Source: Blasia pusilla (lineage: Eukaryota > Marchantiophyta > Marchantiopsida > Blasiales). From it: 64,000 nt of DNA. The notes under the pieces are model-generated. The model made no database searches. It was not told the origin of the DNA and saw only the letters and a list, made by a program, of their open reading frames with translations. The position numbers and the translations under genes are program-made. The stretch spans positions 14,818,001 to 14,882,000 of the forward strand of contig CM114274.1 of assembly GCA_050084515.1 (NCBI GenBank), given 5' to 3'. This document shows, in pieces, positions 21,702 to 34,674 of this stretch (position 1 is the first letter of the stretch; each line of letters begins with the position of its first letter).

Positions 21702-23990
21702 TATCTTATCAATGTGGAAATGCTAAAAGTAATAGTTATTTTTGGAAGGAATAGACAAATTTCCCGCTGCTCTGCTGCTGTAGTGAGTGAGGGAGGAACT
21801 GGCCACAGAACAGAACAGAGTACGAACAAATACGAAGAGCGGAGTCGACCGAATTCGTGCTACAGCGCGGGGGCTTTTTTTCAAGACGCAATTTGCAAAT
21901 GCAGGTTTGAATGCTCTATACAGGAACGCACGTGGCACATCTGTACCACTCGCCGGCCCCGATGACCTCAGGACTAACTAGTAAACGTCTCTCGACCTCT
22001 TCTATCACTGTTATTCGCAAAACCGACGAAGAAAACCGTTCATTTTTTTCTGGCGCATGCGCACACTTACGAAAGTTGAATTTCTTTCGAACACTTTCCG
22101 ACTGTGTTTTGCGAGAGTCGTGGACAAACAGCCACAACAGATTCAGGTTTTGGTACCTTGAGCAGGCATCCTGAGGTTGGATCCAACATAGGTGAAGAGC
22201 TAGCCATAAAAGGTACAAAAGTCAAAATGCTATTTAAATCTTGTGGAAACGTTTGTAAGCATTCCGAGATCAGTTTGAAGTTACCTTCTACGTTCTAGAA
22301 TAACGCTGCAGGCATTCGAAATTTGATCAATGGACACCGGGATATAAAGGCTGGGCTTCGAGAGAACTTCTAAGTTGAATCTGGAAAGGTCGATGTGAAT
22401 AAAGCCTGTAAACTGTGACCTCTGTAGAATATTTCCTGGATTGGATTGGAATCGATTGCATTGCATGGTTAACCTGGGTCCAGTAACCAGGCACGCTCTA
22501 GATGATCTTGAAACAATCCGTATCCTAAGTTTCAGCACCATTTTTTCTGGTGTAGCTCTCTTACGCGTGCTACCTACCTCACGCCATTGCCGGCATATGA
22601 ATGTGACTCCTGATCAATGAAAGTCTCCATCGTCCAGACGATGATCTTGTCTTGTGCTTTCATAACCAAGCGATTCACTAGGCTTCGTAGATTTTTCAAT
22701 CAAATCTTCTACCGTGTTGAGATCATTATCTGTTGATGCTGTTGTGATCCTGATCATTCCCAAACCGCACGGAACTTGGATCACATCACAACAACAAATA
22801 TTCCATCGACCCGTTGTAGGTTGCAGTGGGCCGGAGTAAGCAGGGTATCAAGATTCAGAGGTGATCATTCACTCAGTGAACATTCTTACGGCAGTTACGT
22901 TTCACGCGTTTGGGATGAACGTTAATCGAGGCTTGAATTCGGAGATTGATGTCAATCATGCTTTCTTCACCTGCAAAAAGGTACTGCAACGATCGAGGGA
23001 GATCACAACTCAGCAGCAGCAGCATCAGAGAACACAATCCGCGCACCTTAAACAGAATCACTTCATTTGAACATTCTCGCTATTTCTCATATTTTCGGCT
23101 CTTGCTCATCTTTTCGATTCGGAATTACCATCCCAAATGATCGCGGCAGTGATTCCAGATATTCCAAGAATCGATAAAGCAAGTGATCATGTCTTCTTCC
23201 TCTTGCTTTATTATCAGTATTGTTTATGTTGAATAATTACCTAGCTCGTAGCTAAGCTAATTTTCCAACTTTAGGAAGTTTCACTTATTAAATCCCAAAT
23301 CCAATCTACTATTTAAAGTTAGTTTAGTATGATAAGGTCTCCAAGGTCTATTGTTCGATCTTTTACAATTTTTTCAATACCGGTTTTCTGGCTGTATGGC
23401 TATGAATCATAGAGAACTTTTTTAGTAGCAAGCTTACTTACTTTATTAGTGAGCTTAACAAAATCGAAAACTTCAACCCATGGAGAGTAGATACGAACGT
23501 CTTCCTTTTTGAGTAGTGCTTCATTTTACTTTAACTTCCTATGGATGCTCTATCTCAAGGTTGCCCACTTTTTAGTGGGCATAAATCTACATTGCACCTT
23601 CCGGCCTCTAGAATCCCTTTCTCCGGATTCAAGTAAAATCCCATCTTGCCAAATAAATGCGTTAGTTACTCTTAGAGGTACTCAAATGGAGTTGGGATAA
23701 GATGAAATTGTGTCGTAATGACTCCCCTCAAACTTCAATCTTCTTATTTTTTTCTTCAGTTGTTCTACTAACTCACTTTTCTCATAAATTATGCCACACT
23801 AATTACATCTGACTAAGAACCCCAAATGATTTGGACCAGCCTCCCTACTCTCTCTTTGACACCCAATCTTATTAGGTCACTCCCACTACCTCACTTTTAC
23901 TTACATTACTAGTTAATTACTTGGTAGTTGGAGCTGATCATACTGGAAACTGCACGAGTTCAGGCGTTGGCGGGTTTCTTCAGGCAGCTA
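21702..23990. other. Intergenic
   Basis: About 2.3 kb with no gene I can defend. The longest minus-strand frame, 22281-22541 (86 codons), has protein-like composition but no family match. Overlapping frames at 21714-22218 look random. The stretch from 23180 becomes AT-rich. Confidence 0.4.
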
Positions 23991-24072
23991 GAGTTAGAGC
24001 AGACACTGTAAAGTTCGACAGACACCATACCGAGTTAGAGCATACACTGTAAAGTTAGACAGACACCATACC
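23991..24072. repeat. 41-bp direct repeat x 2
   Basis: Units 23991-24031 and 24032-24072 share GAGTTAGAGC, ACACTGTAAAGTT and GACAGACACCATACC with two substitutions. Confidence 0.85.
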
Positions 24073-24381
24073 GAGAGCTGCTTTCGGACTCATTCAGAGA
24101 CGAATTCGAAGTTCGAACTAGAGAGGAAAGGGCTACAACGCATGGACGATTTGTTAGCAGTGCTTGTATCCGACTTTGGATCGATTACGTTGTTCACACA
24201 AACCCGGTGGACCGGGTGTCGGGCTCACGATGAGCGATTATTATGAAATCATGGATCATGCAAATGCTCTGGCTATCTGATCCTGAGGCATTGATGCGGA
24301 GCGTGGATGTGATCGTGATCGAGATCGAGTGACTACGACTGGCTATCGGGCGTGGGATGAATGATTCGTCTGGTCAGTCAT

Positions 24382-25140
24382 AGGGTTACATCGCGAAATC
24401 TTCAGATTTAACGGCTATAGATTCAAAGGCGAGGGAGAAATTTGTATGATTGACAGGGTTACATTGTCGAATCTTCAAATTGAGCAGCTACTGATGAAGG
24501 GGTTTTATTTTTGGTAGGGTTACGTCGTGCAAGGTTCAGCTCCCAAAGGTGTAGACACAGAATCAGGTCATGGAAAAGAATTCGATCATTCGACTTAGAT
24601 CATCCGATCTTCAGCTCCAACAAGCACAGAATAAGAGGTCAAGGAGAAAACTTTAATCGTCCACAAGTTTACATCGCACAATCTGAACAGCTCCAGGAAT
24701 TTGGATCATTCGGAAGGTTATAACCTTCAGTATAAGTCTTCGGCTCCAACAGCTTAAGAGTCATGGGTCTGGCAGAAAACTTTGATCGATGATAGCGTAA
24801 CATCATTCTATCTTTACCTCTAACAACTCCAGATTCAGCTAAAGGTCAGGGGAAATATTTCTTGGATTGAACATTCGGTTACAGCGTGTAATCTTCAGCT
24901 CCGCCCGCTTCAGATTCAGAGTTCAGGGAAAATTTTGATGATACAGAAGGCTACATTGAATGCTCCAACAGCTACAGATTCGAGATCAGAAGTCGTGATC
25001 AAGACTTTGACAAGGTTGCGTGTTGCAATCTTCAGCTCCAAGAGTCATAGATTTACACGTAAGGCAGCAGAAATCGATCATTCATAAGGTTATGTCGTGG
25101 AATCTTCAGCTCCAAGATCCACAGACTCGTATCCGTCCGG
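24382..25140. repeat. Degenerate minisatellite, about 60-80 bp period, about 11 units
   Basis: Each unit keeps GGTTACATCGTG, then AATCTTCAGCTCC, then AGATTCAGAG, GGTCAGG and AAAACTTTGATC. Units start near 24382, 24457, 24517, 24595, 24665, 24715, 24794, 24875, 24946, 25011 and 25085. Length varies by indels, and the units are too diverged for recent expansion. The array lies about 500 bp upstream of the pectin methylesterase start. Confidence 0.8.
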
Positions 25141-25626
25141 GAGTTACATCAGCGGAAACACTTTTCCGGACCTGCAATCAAATAGAGCCACCTGCGCACT
25201 TTTGAGAATTCCAAGAGAGCTTGAACGAAGATCGGATTCTACAGTTCAGCCCTCCAACCATGTCGCAGACTTTCTGAAGGAGAAATTTAGATATATTTGA
25301 AGCTCCCGTTAGGAAGATACCACATTCCTAACGTTTTTATAGAAAGTCTGGAGCTGAAGGTCTCCTCTTGAGAAAATCTAGAAGTTGAAGAATCATTCAC
25401 CATAAGCTGCTTTAGATTTCTCAGTTTCCGATCGAACGATAAACCTGCATCTGACCGGCAGATCTACCAGCGTGTGGTCCAACGCCCGATCTGCATCTAA
25501 TCTTATGTGTTTGTTTTTGAACTGGATCTCGGTCTCAGCCTCTGTTCCAGCGCCTAACTTACACGTAACCAGGAGAGCTTGCGCGCCTAATTGGAATTCG
25601 AAACTTAATTGCACTGCTGGATCACA

Positions 25627-26841
25627 ATGACAAGTCTGAGAAGTTCGTTTCTAATGACAATACTGTACGTGCTGGCGATCACGATCTTGCAGAGCTTTCT
25701 CATCTCTGTCGATAGCAGCAGCAGCAGGGAGCATCTCGGGGTCAAAGAGCTTTACCCCGATCATGGTCATGAAGGAAAAAGCAACCAACCTTCGGAGTCT
25801 ACATCTTTTGGTATTCAGAGAAGGCTGAACGCTGCGACGGATCTAGAAATATCTGTGGGATTGGATGAGCTCGTGGACGCAACGTCGAGCACCAGTAGTC
25901 AGAAGCTACAGATCGTAGTGAAGCAGGATGGAACCGGAGATTACAAAACAGTGCAGGAAGCGGTTAATGCAGTGCCGACCTCCAACTCGCAGAGAGTGAT
26001 CATCAAGATATCTTCAGGGACATACTTGTGAGTACTTTATCTATCCATAGATTTTGATATGATTTCTCTGTCGATATCAGTGATTTCGTGTAGATTTTAG
26101 GACTTTTCCATTATGATATCGATCATCCGAACACTCGCTCCAAGAACTGCGAATACAGTGTCAAATTTAGTTATTGATGTCAGTAACAGTTTCTCATCCT
26201 CGCTTGATCTAACTTTGGCAGTAATTTGCACCCTTGTAATTCACGCGCAAGTGATTCATGGATGCTCTGAAATCGCGGTGGTTGACGTAGATCGATATAT
26301 ATATATAAGTCTTTAGTTCTATGGATCCAATATCTCTTTTAGATCCGCGATTGCCTGCCAATTCGTCGGTGCCATGTACCAGCATATTTTGAGACTGAAG
26401 AAGTTTGGAAAAAGCCACATGAAACTTTCACGACAATACTTCACATTTTTCCATAATTTTGAAGTACGTGGAACATTTGGTTGGAATTATAGGAGTGATT
26501 TCATATTACGAAGAGTGTATGAGTGGGGGCGCTCCTTCATTGAGGGCCACCAGCAGTGCTAGACTTAGAGATGCTTAAGCGAGCGACAAGGGACCTCATT
26601 TTCCAACACATTTGGCCTGTGCTGGTCCGAGCAATTGGAGTGTGCCTTGCTGGGCTCAAGGTTGAAGGAAGTCAAGACCTCCACACAACTAGAATTCACA
26701 TTTCTATCAACACCTATATCCTTATACATGTTTCTTAAAAAAACCCTGCTTATCTCTCTAAAAGAGCGGTGCAGGTTTGGACCATTGCGAGTCCTCTTAT
26801 CATGGCGCTTAGAGAGAGAGACTGAACTCATTAAGTAGTGC

Positions 26842-26887
<46 letters not shown>

Positions 26888-29585
26888 AAGCTTTTGGCTT
26901 CTGTAATCCCTGTATGGTGTCACAGAGAAAAAGTGAGTATCCCCAGCAACAAAGCATACATAACGTTTCTTGGCGATGGGGCGACTTCCCCTGTCATCTC
27001 TTGGAATGACAACGCGACGAGTGCAGGGTCAACATGGGCCAGTGGAACTGTGGCAATCGACGCTGCTTACTTCGTTGCCAAGAGCATCAATTTCCAAGTA
27101 AGCTCGAGACGAGTTTCACATCTTCATTTCCAATCAATGAATTGTCGACGAGTAAGCACCTAATGTGATCGGTATCATGAAGATTCATATTTAGTATTTC
27201 AGTCCCTGTCGACACGACATCTGCTAAGACTTCGTGGATTTCTCATGAGTGAACTTTGATTGAGAAACGTGTTGCTACAGTTCGACTTTGTGAACGTGAA
27301 AATTTCTGACATGGACAATTTCGAAACTTCAGACAGTCGTCGATCTTTCATGGATGGAATTAATATTGTTTGCTTGAGAGAAATGGAAGTCCATTGTTCA
27401 AACGAAAGCGTGTGTATCAACTTTCAGAGAGAGTGAATTCTTAATTTGAGAAGCAAAAGAAGTACCTGATCATTGCAATCGAGCAACGAGTGATGATATT
27501 ACTCATTTCTCGATCGTTACCCGCTGTGAAGAACACGGCACCTGCACCGCCTCCTGGAGTCCAAGGTGGTCAGGCTATAGCCTTGCGGATCTCAGGAGAT
27601 ATGGCGGCATTTTACGACTGCGAGTTTCTGGGAGCGCAGGACACTCTCTGCGACATGCAGGGTCGCCATTACTTCAAAAACTGCTACATCCAAGGTTCTA
27701 TCGATTTCATCTTCGGAAACGGACAATCCATTTACACTGTACGCCCTGCCTCATGTCATAATTGTATCATCCGTTCTTAGACCAATTGTACGTACGCTGT
27801 AGTCATTGAGCGTGAAATCACTTACTCAAATTGGAAAGAGTTTGGTTCAACAACTTGAACCAGATTTTGACCACATCCTCTTTTGCTTCTCGATCTGAAT
27901 CTGAATGGGGCGTTTCCATTAGTTCGCCTATAGATCTTCGATATGTTGACACGTAAGTGCTTTAGAGTAGCTGGAGAATTCTAGGTCACAGTGGACATTT
28001 CTGATGAGGAAAAGAATTCGGCTGTGATGCGATCGAAACTGAGATCGGAGAACACATGCATATCTAGATTTGGAGAAAATTTCCTGCTCTTTTGAAACGC
28101 ACTGCCTTTGTTGCGGCGGTCGAACTTGGCGATTCATTATGCGATAGTAAGCATGAGTGACCGCGTATCGAATTTCGGCCATTTTCGTATGGTGAGACAG
28201 AGGATTCCCTCTTATCAGCCGCAAGTAGACTTCTAGATTCTCCAACAGCCCGCTGATCAAGATCTCTGGTTGACAGCTTTCCTCCTCGAGCTTCTCCGTA
28301 TTCTGGACAAAAAGATCGTCAAAAGTGATCCAAGTTTCTATTTAAAAGGCTTCATCCACAATTTTATAGCTCTTTGGACCAAATCTTCGTTCAAAGTGGT
28401 GGACGGGTGAGATGGACGGGTTTCTCCTCATGTTTTGAAGAGTACAGTGGAAAAAGATGATCTGATCGCCCGATTTTCCATGACAGGGATGCAGAATAAA
28501 TTCCATAGCAACTTCCGCGGGATCTTTGACGGCCCAATATCGCCAGAATACTTCTGACGGCACGGGATTTACCTTCATAAACTGCAACATAACTGGAACA
28601 GGCCAAGTTCTTTTAGGGCGCGCGTGGGGTGAGGCTTCGCGAGTGGTCTTCGCGTCTTCGTCCATCGCCGACATCATCCTACCGTCGGGATGGGCAGACT
28701 GGAATAACGCTTCTCTCGACGCGTGAGTCTGCACTCCCTCCAATTCTCCAATGAGGATTTGCGTATGTGAATGTCGCGTCCGGAGTCGAGTACCTAACAC
28801 AAGCTTGTCTGGATCTTTCGGTCCTCCTCCGCTTCGATTCGAGTCCATTGAAAGTGAACATGAGAGAATATCCAATCCATGTGGATGCTGCTTTCATCAT
28901 CATATTTATTTTCTGTTCGATTTCTCGTTTCCAATTTCGTTACCTCCCACCATTGATTGGGAAAGGAAGCCTTATCGATCCCAATCTCACCTTCATCCCT
29001 TCCCATTTCTGTGTTTTTCTGTTCCGGTCTCCTGATCCATATCCGCTCATTCGGTTTATGTCACTTCAATCCACTAGTGCTGAGAGGACAAAGCAGCTAA
29101 ATTCATGTCATCCTTTCCACATTATGTTCCTAATTTCTTACTTACTACCTACCAATTTCAGGTCAAAATTGATGCTGAAAAGACTAATTTGGTTTTTTAT
29201 ACCTCTAATTGCAATGTCATCTTGTAATCGAGGAGGATTGAAACGCAGAAAATTAGTAAGGGTCTAGGTTGAGCCATGAGGTCGCTCAGATTTTAGTGCG
29301 CTAGAAAGACGAAGTGGTGGTCGACGCAACTGTTGCAAATTGCAAAGAAATCCGCATCTAATTTGTTCATCGATCATATTGGTTTTTGCAATCCGAGTGG
29401 CTAAACAAGTGCCCGCTGTGTATGACAGAACTCTGTTCTACGGAGAATTCAACAACTCGGGCCCTGGAGCAGATAGGTCGGGCCGAGTGAGCTACTCCAA
29501 GGAACTCTCGGAGGCGGAGGTTCAACCTTTTGTGGATCTCAGTTTCATCGGCGCTGATGGCTGGCTCGATCCGGATCTCTACTAG
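25627..29585 (+). CDS. Pectin methylesterase (pectinesterase), secreted
   Basis: It removes methyl esters from cell-wall homogalacturonan. Exons are 25627-26027, 26926-27097, 27532-27738, 28487-28722 and 29429-29585; all introns are GT-AG and in phase, giving 390 residues. The start at 25627 precedes a signal peptide of about 28 residues; an in-frame ATG at 25609 is the alternative. The pectinesterase domain starts near [16 protein letters not shown] (about 97). Catalytic features are present: the Gln of GGQAIALR (about 205), QDTL (227-230), the nucleophile Asp249 of GSIDFIFGN, and Arg305/Trp307 of LGRAWG. There is no N-terminal PMEI-like domain, so this is a short (type I, non-pro) PME. The last exon ends GWLDPDLY. 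The protein looks fully active. The last acceptor (29428) is the least certain splice site. Confidence 0.92.
26844..26885 (+). repeat. (AG)n microsatellite in PME intron 1
   Basis: About 21 AG units, ending 40 bp upstream of the intron 1 acceptor. This puts a purine run where a pyrimidine tract would be expected. Confidence 0.95.
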
Positions 29586-31066
29586 CTGGATAATTGAGGC
29601 TATCTGGAAATCATTGAGGATTCACGGGTTATGAGTTTTAGCTGGGACAAAATCCGGAATCTCGACCCCAAGAGGTGCATAAAAATAATCACCATCTCGC
29701 TTCACAATTTTACCCTTATGCACCTGAGTTGATTCTGAGTGGAGCTTACCGACATCAACCTGGTTAGAAGACTCACTCAAGATCGGGAGAAGCGCAGTCT
29801 TTTGATCGATCCCAAGGTATTGTGGAACGCCCAACAGTTCAAGTCTGCATGGAATGCCTGCGGTTTTAGAGATTTCGTGTACAAATAATAGTACAGGTTC
29901 CTGATTTAGTGACTACCAAGGTCCCTGAATCATAAGTTTGGGTGGAAACAGGCTGAAATGGACGCCATAGCCAAGCTGAAAGAATATGTAATACTCACAC
30001 AACCCACCCAGTGTCGAACGCCAATTTTGGCCTGTTTATAAGAACACACACCTAATGAAGACCTACTCTACTCACCATACTACCATAGCAGTCATGAACT
30101 TATTGAAAATAGCAAACTTCTCTGTTGATGAGAATGATGTTTTCGGATTTGAAATTAGTCCTTAGCTGAGTAGCCCATCACATCGACCTCCGCTCTCCGC
30201 TCATCCTCTGCTCTCGCAAATCGTTCTTGAAATTGTTCTTGTTTGAAATTGGCACTTGGGCCGTGCACAGCCGCAAACTATAGACACTCTAGAGAAGCTC
30301 TTCACAAGGTCATAAGCACAGCTGCTGTCCTTGCTCTAGAGCCGACGACAGTAGCATCGGACGATTGCAGACCTTAGCTTCACAACGCTGACAGAATTGG
30401 CGACGTTCGCTTCAGAAAGCTCGGTCTTGTCCACCCTGACAGTTTATGATCCACGAGCGCGCGCGCACACACACACAGCGCCCTCTGCACCGGCGCAGGA
30501 CATCTTCGACGAAACACCATTGCAGTGAAGCCAACACACCTCTCCTACTCTTCTCTACTCTACTCAACTCAATTCCACTACCGCACATGATTCATCCACA
30601 GCTCGACTACGAAACCGTGCTAGCTTCTATTTGCTTCCATGCATCGCCCCTCCCCTATCAATCAACTACGGGACTTGCTCACATAAATCGGAAACGCCTG
30701 CTCATGAAGCGAGCGGCGTCCTATTCCAACCACCTCACTGCTGCTGTATCGACCAACGAGGCGGAAATCACGCCATCGAAACACACAGATCACCCGACGA
30801 CTCCACACCTACCCTAACCCTGGACTACAGCAATCGCTCTTCCTTGTTCCACACACAACTTGAGTCTCGCATTATTACCATGATCCCTCCGCTCCACCTC
30901 CCACCCTAAGATTCTCACATCGGATACCACTGTTTCTGAGCGCTAGCCATCGGATGCATCAAGAGCATCTTCATTTCCGAAATCGGTCTCATGATCCCAT
31001 AGCCTGTCAATCTAAGGGCGGGCGGACGAGCGAGCGCTGTTCGAAACTGCGAGGTTCGATCCACCG
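29586..31066. other. Intergenic with a possible retroelement scrap
   Basis: At 29930-30000 the plus strand reads FGWKQAEMDAIAKLKEYV, which loosely resembles the hinge between RT and RNase H of gypsy elements. The evidence is weak. A GC/CA-alternating tract lies at 30459-30478. Open frames at 30446-30909 are low-complexity His/Thr/Ser frames that I do not accept as genes. Confidence 0.35.
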
Positions 31067-31110
31067 ACCCCGGTGGGTCATCGTGACTTGTCATCATCAC
31101 CCACCGGGGT
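31067..31110. repeat. Perfect 12-bp-stem hairpin
   Basis: ACCCCGGTGGGT (31067-31078) and ACCCACCGGGGT (31099-31110) are exact reverse complements separated by 20 nt. The stem is very GC-rich. Function unknown. Confidence 0.9.
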
Positions 31111-33640
31111 TACGAGTCAACCCCCCCGGTTAAGAACAGAGGTTTCCGTTGGCTTTTCAAATGGTCGGTGGAAAAACTGACCGGGAATGAGACATTCCTC
31201 TCTATGGGGTATCTGGAAACCGATTCACAAATCGGACTTACCGTTCCCGGCTGAGAAACAGCGGGAATATACCGGTTCCCACGGGGAGAACTCCCCGAGG
31301 GCACGAGGAGACGCTTCCTTGTCGTTTCCGGCAAATTGCTATCGCCATCTTATCCACAGACGACGATACCATCCGTCCCTCCGCATCCGGATTCGCGAGC
31401 GACGACATCCATCCAGCTCGCTCGTCGGCATCTCAGTCTCCGCGGTGGTAGCTCGAACGGATGCTCGCGACTTAAAGTTTCCCGTTCCGACGCGCTTTCT
31501 GCGGGAGGATCCCCGCCTATAACAGCATCTTCTCCCGAGTTCCGCGGCTCCCGCCCGTCGGATTGCAGGTTGACTTTTAACCTCACCGACAGCCCCCAGG
31601 TGGCAGATTCTCACGCACGCAGAAGTACAGTCAACGACCCACGTTTGGAAGTTCGAGCTGGCGCCGGAATCTGGACACAGCGACCCCCACTCGTCGGATC
31701 CGGATCCGATTTGAATTCTTTCAAAGCACAGCAAAAGCCTCCGTCAGTAGCAGTTGACACGGATGGATGGAAATGGAGATGGAGCCACCTTTAGCGACCT
31801 TTAGCTTCCCCACCAGGAATCGTTTAATGTCTATTTCAAGTGGCCTCCCACGTCATCATCTTCTTCTCCGTGAAAGCGGCCTCCTTATTGGGAGGGTTTT
31901 TATTCTTCCTTTTTTGGGTACTTCTCTTCGCTGGGCATATGCTCTTTTAGAGCCTTAGAGGAGGAGATGTTCAAACCCCATTGTTCTCTTCTTAGCTTCT
32001 TAACAAAACTTCCTACATGTCTTCTTCTTCATCGCTCAAATGGAATGGGATCTGCGATCCGTTTGAAATCCTCTTTTTGTTTCATGATGAGTGCTTTTCT
32101 TTTTCATCTTATACGGTCTACTGCGCTTTCTTTCCACTTACGAAAAGTATGTGGTGGCATCTCCTTATCTATGGGTTGTGGGTAGAGGAGATAAACATCT
32201 ACACTTGTGTGGTTCATGATCTTAGCGTCGAAAATGACTTTCCTCTTTAGGGTGTGATGGTGATGGATTCCTTTTTGTCGTAGATAGAGCTGAGATAGAT
32301 TGCACATTGTGAGACTTGTCTATAGACAGCTTTTGGTCAGATTTGATGGGTGCATTCAAGTCTGAACTTTTGTGAGAAAAAGAACACCCTTGGCTACACT
32401 TGTGGCGTTTGGCTCTTCTTCTTATTTTATCTTATTTTTAGATAGATCTATAGAAATAAGACACATCATGTTTCCACTTGTTATGGCCATGTGCCGTGAT
32501 CGCATAGAGGTACCCTAATTTTTTTTGTTACTGCATCTCTCCTAACTTCAAACTATGGCCATTCTCATTATCCCCGATTAAGTTACCTTACTAGGGGTTA
32601 GGTGAGGGTAGGAAAGATTTCAAATATTTTTGTATTATCTATGCAAAACTAACATATTTTATTTTTTTTAAAGGGCTGGGATTTATGTGCGTTCTCTTTT
32701 TCTCCACAATTTCTTGTCTTTTCCTCTCGAGGCACACCTTGGTAGAATTCTATTAATCATCCCAAGTTTGGTTGTGGTTTCACGCTATTTAGCTTGTTTT
32801 TTTTAGCAAGTTTTTGGAATAGATAAAGGGCAAAAAACCACCTTTTATCTATTTATTGCATTGGTAATGACACCGCGTAAAAGGTTCAGCATATGGCTTC
32901 GCACTAAAATCTGTTGAGCTTTCCGCATCCTCATTTTTTTTCCACTTTTGAATCAAATCTTATTTTTTGTTGTAAAAAAATATTTTTTATTTTAAAAAAT
33001 ACACCCAAGTCTAAAAAATACAAGAGGCACATTCTCATTCCATTATGAGGTTTCAGTTCATTTATGATACTCTTTCCATAATAAAGAAAGCCCCTTTAAG
33101 TAGATGAGACAACTAGATGTTTCATTCATGGAGAACCACATACTTAGAATGACATTTTATCTTTTGCCTTTGAAGATATATTCATTTCTTTTCAAAAAAA
33201 ACTTTTTCTCTCTTAGTAATCCCCTTTCTTACTATAATATATAATTAATTTATATATATATATATGGGCCTTGTAATACAAATTGCCTTCTCATCACAAA
33301 AGGCAAGAAGCATGTGAATTCGGAGGTGTTGGATGGATCAACTTTTACTTCGTTCATAGTATGAACATAGTTGACACCACCAATATAGGTTGTATGACGG
33401 CTTCTTAGTAGCACAAATTGCACAATGTAACTTAGAGAGCGTCACGTAGAAATCAAATCCAAATATAAGACCTCTTGTAAAAATCTGAAATAATGTGAAA
33501 TATTAGAACCACCCTTCGAATGCAAGGTAAGGTTAAATGCATTTATCTTTGAATGTTGCCACTCCACACTTGCATCCTTTACCAATGATGGGATTAGGTT
33601 ATAGGTGGAGAAACGAAGTTTAGGTCCTTTGCCATTTACA
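31111..33640. other. Intergenic: GC-rich block, then T-rich transposon-like DNA
   Basis: 31130-31795 is GC-rich and open on both strands at once (31336-31794 plus, 31339-31734 minus), which reflects composition more than coding. From about 31850 the plus strand is T-rich with poly-T runs and a (TA)n tract at about 33252-33265. No gene recognised. Confidence 0.4.
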
Positions 33641-33649
33641 ATGCGCCAA

Positions 33650-33940
33650 TCAAAAGATATGCATTAGTCATGGTGGAGCATTTCTCCAAGTGGATTGAGT
33701 TGGTGATATCACTAGAAAAGGAAAGTGAAGGATTGGCTCATGCATTTCTAGATCATATGTTGAATTATTACACTTCAAAAAAAAGGTGTTGACTTACCTT
33801 GGTTGAGTTTTAAAGCATATGTTATCAGGTGGCAATAGAATACCATACCACATCTAGGGATCATCTTGAGGCGAATGGGTTGGTGCAGATAGTAATACAT
33901 ACAATGAGAAGAAGGTTAAATAAGTATGGCTTATAGCAAG
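33650..33940 (+). pseudogene. Ty3/gypsy integrase fragment
   Basis: The plus strand reads YALVMVEHFSKWIELV and, after a frameshift, a TTSRDHLEANGLVQ block followed by MRRRLNKYG. These are the start of the catalytic core and the conserved pre-Glu region of gypsy integrases. About 100 bp of the core is missing between them. No other domain of this element is visible nearby. Confidence 0.7.
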
Positions 33941-34674
33941 GATATTTGAGGGAGTACAGCCTATTTTTTACATGGTTGGCTATGGGGTATTTTTTCTATC
34001 GAGGTGAATCTTGGACATCATGTTTGAGAAAATCTCTTGAGAGGCCCCCTGCAGAGTTACCGTTGCTAGGGCAGCCCCCTTGAAACTTTCTATGCTCATT
34101 CAGCCCCTTGTGAGTGCCACGTAGGATCTACGACCGGCCATAGCAATTGTTCTTGTACATATGTATTATAACAAAGATAAATTTTGATACAATGTCACGC
34201 AGTTCTGCACCCTAAACTTTATTCTCTGGCACGAGATCTGACACTGTTCATTCTCTTGCAGGTCATTCGTTCTCTTACAAGTCAATTGCCAACGTTCATA
34301 TGGATGGTCGTGAAGAACACAAAGGACAAGTACATGAGCCGCTTATGGTTGATGATCCCAATCTAACAAAACCACAATTTCCTATCAATGAGAGGAACAA
34401 AATCCGAGTTCACCAAGAAGAGACGAGGTGTGTTGCGTATGGAACCTCATCATTAACAAATGATTCAAGAGTTCCATTTGAGTTGTGGAGAGCTTCTACC
34501 TTGAAGGGTTTACTTTGGAAGAAGGTAATAATTTCTACTCTCCACTTTTCCAAGTACCTTGACGGTGGCTAATATTTTATGCATTCGCGCTTCACGTCAT
34601 GCTAGTGTGAGTGGCGGATATAGTACGTCTGGATGCAAAATATCCACCATGTTGGCTAGAAGTGTCTATGGTAC

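Noticed and set aside
4370-25140. CRISPR-like arrays
   Set aside because: The direct repeats are diverged tandem minisatellites without unique equal-length spacers, in a plant genome.
28342-28903. Minus-strand frames of up to 177 codons
   Set aside because: Shadow of the pectin methylesterase exon 4 region.
29930-30000. Gypsy RNase H hinge (FGWKQAEMDAIAKLKEYV)
   Set aside because: Only one short block and no flanking RT or RNase H motifs; too weak to list as a gene fragment.
30446-30909. 123- and 92-codon frames
   Set aside because: Biased His/Thr/Ser composition, overlapping frames and no homology signal.
31187-31794. Long frames on both strands in a GC-rich block
   Set aside because: Simultaneous openness on both strands with Ser/Arg bias indicates a composition effect; no domain seen.
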